A stretch of DNA of 64,000 nt, taken from Lagopus muta. Taxonomy: Eukaryota; Chordata; Aves; Galliformes; Phasianidae. Both the position numbers and the translations under genes were made by a program. Each line of letters opens with the position of its first letter. The stretch's first letter is position 1. The stretch is from positions 17,247,501 to 17,311,500 of the forward strand of contig NC_064443.1 in the NCBI RefSeq assembly GCF_023343835.1. The letters run 5' to 3'. Below, piece after piece: positions 51,401-63,700 of the stretch. Under the pieces are notes generated by a model. That model saw nothing but the letters and a program-made list of their open reading frames with translations. It was not told where the DNA came from and searched no databases.

Positions 51401-53280
51401 AATAAGCCGTGTGGTGTTGGAGAAAAAAAATTTCCAGCAGGCCAGTTTCATTATTTACTGACCTCACCAAGCTTAGTTGGAAACACCCTGAAATGTGGTT
51501 CAGAATGGTGTATGTCTTTCATCCAGGAAAAAGATCAATTCTGTTGTGGAAACACAGTGCAGAGCATAGGGTCACAACAATCAATTCCATCAGGCCGTGG
51601 TAAAACTATCCTTTACTCGGCAATCCAGGAGCATCAAAGCTAATTAAGATTTTTCTCAGATTTCATGAATGTGTAAGTGGTGAATATTTGTGTATAAGCT
51701 AGTCATAGCCCAATAATCCTATCACTTTATTAATAGTGCCTTTTTGTTGATTGATCATAAAACCTATTAAACCAGACTGTAATGTGCCTTCATCTACCTC
51801 TGAGAAAGAGCAGCAATTTCTAAGCTGGTATCAAATTCAAGGATATGAAGGTCTTTTCAGCTTCCAAGTGAACGATTAGAGAATTACTATGACACATTTT
51901 AAACCACGTGTGATGTAGAAGATTATAAACTGCCTAAAACCAAGGAATAAGTGCCTTGGATCAGGAGAGACCCAGACTCCTTCAGCTCAAACCAACTTCA
52001 CAGGGTAAGCAGTAAAACCAGGTGGGGAGGTTGGTAAAAATTGCCTGAGCATCAACTAATCTGCCCTGCACAAGGGAGAATTCCCATTACTCTCCCTACC
52101 CTGCTCCACACACACAAAAGACTACGTGCAGTGCAAGCTTATTTATTTAAATGAATCTGTGGGTTGTTTCAGGTGGGACACGAGTAAATAAACCAAGCAC
52201 TTCTCCAAAGCATGCTGGAGAAGAGCAATATTTTGCTATTTCCCCCCTACAAGTGTTGTGTTCTACACAGAGATATAAAAAAGTACTTCATCCTTTACCA
52301 CAACCTTGAAAGCTTTTGCTTATTCATACCTCCTCACAGCAGAGGACAGATAATCATCCAGAAAGGGGAAAGCAACATTCAAATGCTGTGGAGAGAATAT
52401 AGTCAGATGAGTTCCATGTGAACAATAATAAGAAAAAAAAATGTATAAGGAAAAGCAGTTTGTTCCTCTGGAGACTCATCTTCTTGATGCACTATTTCCA
52501 CAAGATCTTCTAATTGCTTCTTGTGGGATTGAAGTGTTTTCTCTTGCAACCTCAATTTCTTACATTGGTTGGTAGGTGGTTGTTCTGTGTTCTTTTTTAT
52601 TTTTAGGTTTGAAGAATTGTTTTCTTATGCTTTTTTTCTCCACACCTCACATTTTCTTGTTCGCGTTGTTACTATCAATGAAATTTAAGTGAATATGATG
52701 CTGTGAAGCTGAATTCTCTGTTATAGCCGTACTTTCTCATACAGTGGGACAGCAGGGAAAGCTGCCAGCTAATCAGTTTTGAAGCCTTGCATGCAGGCAG
52801 CAAGTTATGCCATTAATTATCCAGTGAGGTATATGACTAACGTGAACTCATTTTCCATTCTGTACTGCATTTCTTCTCTACTTGCACTATCTGCACTATC
52901 TTTACTAGAACTATATATAAGGACAGCTAAAGGGGGAAGAAGAATGTTCCCTAGGAAGCCATGCTGTGCAAAACCTGAAGCAGTGAGCACAGACATTATG
53001 GCTAAAAAAGGAGAGAGGTTCAGACCGGTCAGCCTGGTCCAAGGACTCTGATCCTATCTTGCAGAGCACAGCTGCATCAGTGCCCAATTGTACTTCAGAA
53101 CAGAGACTAAGTTTTACAGCAGCATCCCTCCTGAACTTGATTGCATATTGCAGTGGTTTCCTCATCTATCCAGCTCTTCACTGATAGCTGGCATGTGACA
53201 AATTGTGAAGCTAAGGCCTAAGAACTAATTCAGACATTCTTCCATAATGCCAAGATGATGAAGAACACAATGCGCTTTCA
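48421..53280. other. Non-coding stretch, unique sequence
   Basis: Holds a fourth, 11-base copy of the CCCATCAATAG word at 49524-49534 and a T/G-rich low-complexity patch at 50886-50930. Frames at 48424-48681, 48540-48815, 50900-51139 and 52779-53165 show no known domain. No RNA gene or transposon is supported. Confidence 0.5.
50886..50930. repeat. Low-complexity (TTTTG)n-like patch
   Basis: T runs of varying length punctuated by single or paired G, ending in GGTTGGTTG. It looks like a degraded simple repeat. Confidence 0.85.
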
Positions 53281-53620
53281 CCTCCCTCCACAGGCCTTTG
53301 ATTGAATGGGTTAAAAACGCTCCTTTATTGTTCATGGGGCCGAGCAAATCACTCATCATTAATAATGCATTAATCTAATTTCAACACTTTTGCTCTGTGA
53401 AACATTTCTGAGTAGATATAAAAGTATTTCTTTCAAAGACTGTTGGTGCTTGAGAGCACAGTAACAGATACCATATCTGCAGATAATAGGTACAAAAAAC
53501 AACTCATACTGTAAATTAGGAAAGACTCATATTACCTCTGCATATGCTAATTGAAAAGCATTTAAGAAGTTACTTCAAAGAAAATATTCGTAGCTAAAAT
53601 GTGTTAAGAGCAGTTTGTGC
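53281..53620. promoter_or_regulatory. Candidate conserved enhancer-like block with TCF/SOX/POU motifs
   Basis: TCF/LEF-type cores occur three times: CTTTGAT at 53296-53302, TCAAAG at 53433-53438 and TTCAAAG at 53574-53580. A SOX-type ATTGTT lies at 53327-53332. A TAATAATGCATTAATCTAAT stretch lies at about 53360-53379 and an octamer-like ATGCTAATTG near 53543-53554. The combination in repeat-free sequence is the strongest enhancer-like texture in the window. It remains inference until aligned with other vertebrates or tested for chromatin accessibility. Confidence 0.35.
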
Positions 53621-55220
53621 AACTGGAGCTCACTTACCAAGTACTTGAGGAAAGTCATCGTGAAGGGCAGAGGCTGAAATAAAAATTAATTATTTCTTAG
53701 CATGCCAGTAAAATTACTGCTATGGCTTGATCTGCTCTAATTAACAGTTTCATAGCTTTTTAGGATAGATGATACCATCTCATGTACACAAAGGCCATAT
53801 ACTTTCATCCTAATATCGAACTGCTCTCAGACAAATTGCCTGTGTTTAACTAAAACATGTCTCTGGATTACATCAAATCTTTTATTTCCATCAGTGCAAT
53901 TCCGTTATTTCCCTCGAAGCACTCTCTGTAGAAGGTTCAAAAAAAGGGGAGAAACAACAACTACTGAGGTAATGTAAGAAGACACAAAATGAAAATGTGT
54001 CTCGATCACCACTTGAAAAGAAATTGCCTTTCTGGTAAGTAGCAGAGATCAAACGAGCCACAAAGAGCCCCACTGCCCACCACTCTATTAAGGGCAACGA
54101 GAGTCAATGGAAGATCAATATGTTCTGCGTAAGGCCTTCAAACAGACCTCCTATGAGCATAATTAGCCATTCTTGGAAGTGTCAAAATACTCCACGCTAA
54201 AACACTCTCACATATGTGTTTGAGAGGACAGCTGGTGCTTATGCCCATGTAAATCCAGGCTGACCAGCACAGGGAGAGGAAAGTGAAAGAGTGATGACAG
54301 TGAATCATAGGAGTCATTCATTCTTTCCGCTTGGCGAAAGCATGAATTAAAACTTCCACGTGTAACCTGGACTGAGCTCATGTTTTTCAGTTCTTGCAGC
54401 ACAACAGACAAAACCTTGTTGCTTTTAGAAGCAGCACTGCATGCCAAGCAAAAAGCAGCCTTAAAAAATGGCGACTGATTGATTATCCTCTCGGCATCAC
54501 TTCGTAACTCTCAGGAACTCTGAATGAAGATGTATGCACAGATTGTTTACAAATGTTTGTGTCTCTAGCTGCAGAAAGTCCAAACACAACAATATAAAAA
54601 GCAGCTATTGTTCATACACAGCAAATAGGCTCTTACTTTGTAGTTAATAATCTGCAAACAGATTTATTCTCTGAATAGTTAGCTATCCTCTGAACAGCAA
54701 TAGTTTTTCAATCAGGCTGGGATTCCTGCTTTAATGAGTGCAGGAACTAAAACGTACAGTTACGTTTCTTTTCCTTTTCTTTCTTTCTTTTTTTTGCACT
54801 CTCTTGTGACATTAGATTGACATTTGAAAATGATCATTACAAGTCTCTTCATCACTCTCAGGGTGGGATAATGCATATATTCTGCTGTAATGTATATAGC
54901 AGTTAGTGCTGCAGGACTCTCAGCCTACTTGTTAATAACCAATTTTTGTGATATCATTGATCTGCTACATACTGCACTGTCCTCGCACAGCAGTAGGAGC
55001 AGCTCAGGTTCAATCCTTTCTTCTCCATTTCTCTGTTGATTAAGCCCCCATCATACACACAATACACTCTCTTTGTGAAGATTATATGCCACTGGTAACA
55101 GACGAAATAAGAACCAAAAAGAACAATAAAAACAGCAGTGTGTTTAAAAAATGATGAGGAATTATAGACCAACTGTATGCTGCTCTGTGTCCATAAAAAT
55201 ACCTGAATAAGTTGGCAATC
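53621..55220. other. Non-coding stretch with a pyrimidine tract
   Basis: A 31-base C/T tract lies at 54765-54795. Minus-strand frames at 53891-54097 and 54208-54447 show no known domain. The minus-strand frame at 54954-55358 crosses the following CR1 tail and is rejected. Confidence 0.5.
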
Positions 55221-55288
55221 CTGCCCATGGTGTGGGAGTGGAACAGGATGATCGTTGAGGTCCCTTCCAAGCCGTTCTGTGGTTTTAA
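55221..55288 (+). mobile_element. CR1 LINE, truncated 3' end
   Basis: CTGCCCATGGTGTGGGAGTGG, then AACAGGATGATCG, TTGAGGTCCCTTCCAAGCC and GTTCTGTGGTTTT read as a CR1 3' tail. About 65 bases survive. At 55351-55375 a short ATCATAGACTCATAGAATC string resembles the terminal CR1 repeat in the opposite orientation, but no CR1 body follows it. Confidence 0.88.
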
Positions 55289-57238
55289 GGAAAACACAGG
55301 CAACAACACGTTTGTTCTTAGCTGTAAGAATCATGGTGCAAGAAAACAGCATAATCATAGACTCATAGAATCACAATTTCCAGACATCTCATTTCTGAGA
55401 ACAATGAGGGCACAGGTCTGGCCTTGCACTGTTGATTCTGTGGACTTATCTCCAAATGTAAATATCTGCAGAATAAGAGACAAAGATTTCTTTAAATTGG
55501 ATGCTTAGTAGCCAGCAGATATTTGTTATCATTCTTCACAAAGTCCTGTTCTTGTGAGATAAATACACAGAGGCAAGTTTTGTATTTCACTTTGTTGAAT
55601 TCATTTTCTGAGATATTTGGGTTTAGAGATACTTTGTTGGTTTATTATTGTGTTTTCACCCAATTGTTCTTCTACAAATTTATGGTAAAAAAAAACTAAG
55701 GACACTTTGTACCTAACCCTTTCATAAAAAGTGATTGAAAAGTTCAGCTGAATATGCTCAGCGCATTTTTTCCCTTGTCATCTTTCACAGATTTATTTCC
55801 CTCCATTCCATCTAAAAATATTGTTTTGTTTAAGAAGAAAAAAACCTATCCTTGTGACAATTTGCATAATATGTTAATGCTGATATGCAACGAGACATCT
55901 GGATGGCATTTTAATATCTCATTCTCATTCAAACAACTAGAAACCACACAGATGGTAGAGACAATTTTAAGAGCATTGTTGTAAACAAATAAGGCAGCCA
56001 GGAAATCAAACACACTCTAAGATAGGCTTTAGAACCTCCACTGCTTTCTGTGTGAGAATATGCAGATGACATGTTTTGACTGCAAGAGAGAGCTGCCTTG
56101 TTCAGTTTCAGATAAACGAAGAAGCAAATGCAGAATTTTTAATTGACACTGGGAATCTTTTATGGAAAATCTCTTCCCCTCCCCAGCATAGCTGGTACCA
56201 CAGATTGCACTGAGCACTTGAGAGATTGAGGAATGTTAGGCTCAGGATGCTGCTGGGCAGGCTGCACGTCTTGTTTTCAGTTCATAATAGAAATTTGAAA
56301 AATCCCGATTGCTTCAGGAAGAAGATACTTCAATTTGGTTTTCATATTTTACATAACAAGGTACTTTTCAATAGTTATTTGCCTCTATTGTTAAGAATTT
56401 CTCCGTATGAAGTTGCATAGGACTCAGTAATTCCCTACAGGCCTCTTTCTGTCTCCTTGGTGTTAGGTAGTCTTCCTGAGCAAGAGGAACTACTGCGAGT
56501 GCCAATGTTTTGGACCTGTTTGATGTGTTTCTGTGAGAACTATGGAACAGCCTTTGCTGTAGGTAGAACTTATGTCTCACTGGCTGCTGTAGGTTGGTGC
56601 ATCTTTCTGGATTGCATTAAAATATCTCACTCCTACCTTTGAGAAATGACATCATAAACTGATTACTTTTCCCCTTACTACAGCTGTAGAGTTGGAACTC
56701 TTAGCAGTTGTGGCTACAGATCCCACAAAATTAATTTCACTGACAGATATAAGTTTTCAAGGACTCAGCTGTGCCTACTGGAGTACACAAGACAAGATTC
56801 CATTTTGCTTAATTTCCTTTAGTCACAGGCAAATACTATGGTGCAAGCATAATTACTTTTCTGTGTTCTTGTAAGTACACCAAAATACCATAAATCTGTT
56901 GAATTTGTAATACAAAAGGTGTTCAAGGCCTTTCACAGTAACCCAAAGAACATCTTAGATAGTGAACAGCAATGAGATATTTGACAAACTAGTTAAAAAT
57001 TGGCGTTCAATATAGTCTGGTCTACTGAAGACCATAGGATTCTCTTCAGGAGAACAAGATTGGAATCTCACAGAAAACTGGTGGGTAACTCCTTGGAAAG
57101 TAGCCTACTAAGGGACTCAGAAAACAGTATTTAAAATATTCCTGCTTTTTCTCTTACCTTAAAAATCCCAGTTGTAAATGGTGAATGCTAAGAAGGGCAT
57201 AGAGGACATCACACAGAAATGCAGGACTAATCTAATAA

Positions 57239-57243
<5 letters not shown>
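55289..57243. other. Non-coding stretch, unique sequence
   Basis: Apart from the short inverted CR1-like end at 55351-55375, nothing is recognised. Frames at 55212-55508, 55754-55984, 56226-56420 and 56368-56642 are in several overlapping phases without known domains. An AATAAA hexamer lies at 57234-57239, five bases before the poly(A) tract. Confidence 0.5.

Positions 57244-57271
<28 letters not shown>
57244..57271. repeat. Poly(A) tract, 28 nt
   Basis: Uninterrupted A run preceded by AATAAA at 57234-57239. The gap of four to five bases is shorter than the normal 10-30 between a polyadenylation signal and the cleavage site, so a retrocopy is possible but not shown. Confidence 0.92.
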
Positions 57272-57273
<2 letters not shown>

Positions 57274-57681
57274 ACCATAAGTTATCCTTTCAAACACACA
57301 AAATACACCAACAGAAGCCTTTTACATCAAATACTGAATTAACCCATTCCATGTCAAGACTATGTCCTGCTCCCAGGCTGTTGACCATTCCCACTAATGT
57401 GTGGGTGATGCCCACCATTGGGTGACTCCTTTTCCATAGAGGTTCTCTCAGTCTCTCTCTCACACACTTTTCCATCCCTTGAGAGTCCCTCTGCCCCCAC
57501 CTGACTTTGATGGCCCAGACCATGACCCAAGTTGGCACGGTGGATCTATATCTGTCACCAAGACTGAGGTTGGGAGCTCTAAGCAGCACAACTGGAGATG
57601 GCAGGAGTTGGAATCTGGGCCAGGATGTCTTCCACAGTCTAATGCAGCTATGAAAACTTTATGCACCGTATTTAATTTTGC

Positions 57682-57684
<3 letters not shown>
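57272..57684. other. 413-bp segment between two long poly(A) tracts
   Basis: Moderately GC-richer than the flanks. A minus-strand frame (57290-57589, 99 codons) and the start of a plus-strand frame (from 57479) cross it. Neither has a recognised domain. The segment ends directly in a second poly(A) tract, as a polyadenylated retrocopy would, but I could not find a source gene or a clear target-site duplication. Confidence 0.4.

Positions 57685-57716
<32 letters not shown>
57685..57716. repeat. Poly(A) tract, 32 nt
   Basis: The longest homopolymer in the window. The 148-codon plus-strand frame at 57479-57925 translates it as poly-lysine and is not a gene. Confidence 0.93.
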
Positions 57717-57719
<3 letters not shown>

Positions 57720-60700
57720 ATAAAATTTTAATCCTAAGCATGCTTACTGTGACAAATTTAGTTAGTGTCTGGCAGAAAAGGGAGGATAAAAATAGTCATT
57801 TAATTTTTAGTCTGCAAATTGTAAGATTGCAAACAGCATTTGCTCTCAAAGATGATTCTTTACTTTGTTCACACAGCTGGATTTTTGTGATGTCTCGTGC
57901 ATGCTTAAAGAAAATCATGATCTAATTGTTCAGACTTCAAACCTCTTGATGATGCAGCTATTGTAGCAACTAGAATGGATGGAAAAAACATTAATAACAA
58001 ATGATGCAAGTGCTTCCCTCTGATCACAGAGTGCTGGAAAGCAGGAAAATGATTTAATAATGGTAGGAACAGTCAAGAAACAAGAAACAGGCACTTTTAC
58101 AGCACAGATTTATCCTTTGTTTTTAGTCTGAGGAGTCTGACACCCTCTCTGACCAGGGTTGTAGGGTTGGGTTCCTTTTTGGACCTAGGGTTCCTTGGGG
58201 AACCTTATTGGTTCCTCCAACAAGTTTTGGCAGCTATTCAAACAGTTGGACTTCAAATGGCTCTGAGACATTCACCTGGTGCACTTCCAAGCCACCCTGA
58301 TTTTACAGCATGGCACAGTAATGAAGCAGGTCAGAAAATCCAAAGTTATTTTTGAAGTCCACCATCCTTCCAAATATCAATCTTTCCGTGTCTCAAAAAT
58401 CACAACAAGCAGGCGTTTTTATAGGACTGCAAGAGCTTTTGGTGAAAGGTTTTCATAAAATATGTATGAATCCATTGTATATATGCAATAAGAAAAGAAC
58501 AGATATATCACAGAAGTTCATATTTTTATGTCATATTTGATGAGAAAATATAGATCAATCGATTCTAAATTCCTGTTTTACTGGTACAGAAACAGTACAG
58601 AAAGCATTGATTTAACCAACATAGACATCCCAGAAAGAGTTATTATCTAAATGAGTTTTCCCTATTCAGATCTGTAACTTAGACAATTCCATATTGAAGA
58701 AATACATTTTGTTGTCTAGTATCCTTTATCAACTTCTGCAGAACATAAAAAGGCATTTCAAACCACCCATTTAAGTCAAAGAAACGTTAAAGTATTTCAG
58801 CTGAAAATTTATAAGTACTTATAAGAATATGGTATCTTTTTTTTTTCCTTAATCCCATTTCCAAAATGAATAGCTTTCTTTTTCTTTTTTTTTCAATGAA
58901 ATTTCTCCAAAACAAAGCAGCTGAATCTTCAGGCTGCATGATTAAATTTGAGGATCTGAAAGCAACTGAAAATAGGGTATTAAGTCAGGTAGTATTGATT
59001 GATCTGCTTTATGAGTATAATCCCTACTGTTTGAATAGGTGGAGGAGAGAAATTGCATTGCCTGAAGATGACTGAAATCCGTTACCATCAATTTGTGCAG
59101 CCCTGGTTAGGAAGCAGAACATCAGATGGTAAATTGAGGGATCATGACAGCCAATCTTTTCAAGAATTTTAAAATGTATAATGAGGAACTGGGATTCTTT
59201 AATTTCTGTAAAGAAGCCATCACTGCATTGCAAGTATGCACACAATAGTATTAGATGGAGATATTCAAATTTCTACCAGGTTATGTCTATGATATCAAAA
59301 GCTACATTATTAAATAGACAGGCATAATTAAAAGCTGAGGGGGATAATTCACATATAAAGTATACTGGCTCCTTTAGAGCTCTTCCAGGCTTTAGTTATT
59401 TACCTTAATCAATTAAAAAAGAAGGTGGAATTGTCTCCCCCATTTACATGCTTAGAATAGCTCTTTTGGTATCATTCCAACACTATGTAATTTCAGACTT
59501 AGGACAGCTGCTCACTCTATTCAAGCTAATAACATTTCACAAAGGAACACATCACTCAGCACACAGAACTAAGAGGCAAGGAAGTATCAGATATGTAATT
59601 TATCTCACACAACAACAGCCACCCCTGCTCTCAGGAGTACTGGGGTGCTTGGTACCACACAATGAGCATAATGAAGTGCCAAGGGATAAAACAAAAGGAA
59701 AGAGATGCAATTGCCCTGTTGGGATTTAGTTGTCATTGATGTCCTCCATAGGATCCCAGCTCTCAGCTGTCCTGAAGGAAATGATATACAAAATGGTCTA
59801 CAGGTCATATGTGTATCTATCAAAGGAGTCCTAAGGATGGGATGATTTAAGACTGAATGAGGTTTATTTGGGTACTGACTTAACTCTAGTATTGAATCTG
59901 CAATGTCTGTGGAAAAGTCATCTTTATGAACCCACTGGTCTTCTGTTGGTTTTCAGACGTGCTTGTATGCATGTCTGCTCTGGAGAAGCCACCTGCAATA
60001 CATACACAGATCAATTTACTGTCAAGTGGTTTGGAGTGGTTCTTTGCTCAGTTAGAGATGTAGCTGCCATAAGCAGCTGAATTTCAACAACTGTTTCCTA
60101 GAATTGTACTTACAGCAAATTAAGCCATTTCAATTTTTTTTTCTTTTTCATTTAGATACAGGGAAGTGTTTCTGTGCTTAATCAATGTTATTTTGATTAG
60201 GATCTACTCTGCAGGACTTCTATGTAGCTCTTAGTCCTCCCTGCAAACAGATGGGAAAACAAAGGTCTCTGTGGCATATCTTGGTCATGTAAAAAGCCAA
60301 TTGCAGTCATTGCAAGCGAGCCAGGGTGACTCTCAATTCACCCCTTCAACTGGGATCAGCCCTGGTGCAACCAGACTCATCTCACACATGCTTCAGTGGG
60401 AGGCCTTACTCTACTAGTGCTGATCCTGTTCATCTATCTCAAGATTGTTGTTTTTCCAAACACTTTCCTACCAATGTACTTTGCATTGCTGTACATGATT
60501 CCCTTTCACAGACAAGTTTAAACAACCTTCATGATTTAGGAAGAGACAGGATAGATGCAGTCAAAACCCTTGAAGTCCAGTAAAAGGGAATCTCACTCCT
60601 CTAAAGCTCTGTAATTCCTCTTTCTTCTATACTGCAGATCATGTGGCAGGAGATCTGCCACTTCTTTCTCTTCTAAAGCCTCATCTTATCCTGACCATCA

Positions 60701-63700
60701 CACAGACTATGCACCAACAAAGCAAACTCACCCTGAAAGAGCAGGTAATATTCTGCAGGAGTCTGGATGAAAAGTGTTTCCTCTGGGTGAAGGAAACCCC
60801 ATCTGAATGAACAAACACTGTGTATGTCTGTATGCATTATGTACGTACAGTGCTTGTACCGTGACTGTTACTTTTTAATTTTCTTAGCTGCATTTAGGAA
60901 AATCAGTTTTGCTCTCTTTCTTCAAAATGTCTTAATCATATTTGTAGCATTTATAAAAATCTCTCTTATCTTCTTACATTTTGTAAGACCTGAGGTATGT
61001 AGTAAATTTCCAGTAAGAAGCTTCTCCTTCTTTCCAACCTAACAGGAGATCGGACTGCATTAGATTATATGAAATTTAAATGCATTAGTTGTTAGCCAAA
61101 ACTGAATTTTCATACAAATTAATATTGTTATTGTATTTTAATAAAGCAATAGCATTTACGGAATTATGTAGACATCAATCACTTGGGGGTGTCTTGGAAC
61201 AATTACTGACTTCATGCATCATCTGCTTCCTCACTTCAAAATTTGTTGCACTTTTCGTAAGTATCATATATCAGCGACTGATACAACACATTTCAAATGC
61301 CTTCTAGCCCATCACAGACACTTGTTAGAAAAAGCCCTTAAGCTGACGCCGTCCTAATATGTGACTATGTAATTAAAATTTTGACATATGCAAAGAATTG
61401 TAAAATAGATAAAAGAGTATGTATGGTAAATAGAAGTTTAAAGGCACTGAGCAGATGGTTTGTTTGTGAAAGAGGTATGGAGGGTGCCAAGAAATGACAA
61501 ACAGATGGCTTAGGTGTGAAGGACAGGAAGGGAAATTTGGACGAGTCGAGGACATAATGGACAGCTCTCAGGATTTTTGCACGCACTAACTGAATCACGG
61601 GCATTGAATAGAAGGTTAAACACTTCACATTTTTGTATTTGCATTTATATAAACGTGTCAGTGGAAAATGTCCAGCAATAAAGGCTGATAATAATAATAA
61701 AGACAAGTCATGCTTCACAGGCTTTGGAGACGATACAAATTCTGTTCAAACAGCAGATATCATTTGAGTTATAACCCAGGCACTTCTACACCAAGTCATA
61801 TGTGTTCACTACATGGTCTGAATTCAAACTGATATATTCAGAATTGTAGCAAACCCATATTGCCAATATTTGCAGGTGCCTTAAGAACAGTTTTAGTAAT
61901 GTCCTAATAGATTAACAAATGTTTGCCAGCTGCCACTTCTTGCTCCTTTACTAACTGGAGTGTTACTGCATGAATTCTGTGCAACTTTTGGTCATTAAAT
62001 ACTAAAATCATGACCAAAATGCACTCTTCCTGGTTGCAGAAAGATGAAATCAAATAATGCGACACTATTAAATCTACCCTTGAATCTAATTTTCTGTTAC
62101 ACTTTGACTTTCCCATATATTGGACTCCAGACAAGTTTGAAAAATATCTTCCAGCTACAAAATAAAGAAATTTGTGCACACAAGTGGGCAGAAGATCACT
62201 TTGTGCAATAAGAATTAAATTTCCTATGAACTGCAAAAAATACAGGGATTTTGAAAGCGCCCTTTGAACTTTCAAGATCCTGCTTGAAAGCTTGATGGAT
62301 GTACTAAAGATGAACCTTTTTGCAGGAGCCTGTTAGTTTTGTCAGCAGGTATTCATTCCAAAGATGGTAACAGAAGCCATGAAAACCTTAGGCACAGCCA
62401 AATAAGTGTCCTCATTTTAGAGTAATGGCTGGTGCCCAACTAGAAAATACACAGCAGCTTAAAGCCTCATGTAATTACCTTCTATGCAGCTTTGGAAAAA
62501 CTTGACTAAATAGGTTTTTAAAGCCAGAGAGAATGATTTCAGGGATTATTCAAGACAAACATTGAAAGCAAGATGGAGACCTTTGATCTTTGTGGCAACT
62601 GTGCTGTGCCCACCCTGCTAGGACCAAACACCTCATACCAAAAAGTTAGCATGGCAGATTGCATTAATGTGCATGTGTATTTGTTGACGGCCCTGTATTC
62701 AGAAGTGCTTACAGCTACTGGAAGGCATTACATGTTTTTCAGAATCTTTCTTTTACACGTGTGAGGAAAAAGATGTAAGCTTATCCAGTGCAGACTACTG
62801 AAAAGCCACCACTTCAGGAGGTAGTTAGATGTAAAAGTCTCCCAAAACACCATTTAGTAAAATCATTTTTACTTAATTCCATAAATTGTGTAAACGTTAT
62901 TTATTCCTGTCATCTAACACAAGAGCATGTTTACCTTAGAAATGGCATTTATGACTAGAAAAACTGAACTTCTGCAAAGCGGTTGTTACCCAAGAAATGA
63001 TGGAGGATTTTACTTTGCACTTTTTAACTTGCAAAAAGCCCAACACAAGTGCTGCATAGTTTCTTGTATAGCAGTAACACAAGTGGAATTAGTATCTATG
63101 TGAAGTGTAGATATTATGGTAATGGGGGGACTCAGGAGTGCTAATAACGAAGCAGTCATTGCTACTTACTGCTACATTATATAAAGTCTTGGGAGTTGAT
63201 TGCAGCTACTTGAAAGGCAAGCAGTTCCTCTAAGAGTCAAACCAGAGCCAGGTTGCAGTATCCTGTAGTAAGTGTTACTGAAAACAACCATTACTTACGT
63301 TTGCCTTTGAGGAGTTCCCATAAATCAGTTAAAGCCAATTCCATTTTTCTTTTCTGCCATACAAACGCACTGAAAGCTATGCACACCTGTAAAGTTCTGT
63401 TGTGTTTGTGTGTCGTTTTTTTTTTTTTTTTTTTTTAAACTTCATCTGCATTTGTTTTGATTTCTGGACTATCTCTAATCCCTGACACACTTCATCTCCT
63501 CTGCAATCTTGTTCTTTTGTGCACATCTCCCTGCCTAGCTAATTTTGACTGTGCATTTCTCAGGCAGGCCAAGCTGCAGTTGCATCCTCCCAGCTGTCAC
63601 CCCTTGTCGAGGTGATAATCCCTTCTCCTGCCAGTTTCCCCCTCTTTTTCCCACTCCAAACATCTCTATTGCTCTGCTCTCCATTTCCATGGCACTAGAG

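Noticed and set aside
54954..55358. 134-codon minus-strand open frame
   Set aside because: It passes antisense through the CR1 tail at 55221-55288; the hydrophobic stretch comes from T-rich DNA.
57479..57925. 148-codon plus-strand open frame, the longest in the window
   Set aside because: It is held open by the 32-nt poly(A) tract, read as poly-lysine, and has no domain on either side.
61020..61060. CTTTCCAACCTAAC resembling a CR1 tail
   Set aside because: Match is limited to the common TTCCAACC word without either flank.
61904..62275. 123-codon minus-strand frame
   Set aside because: AT-rich, no motif, no neighbouring gene features.
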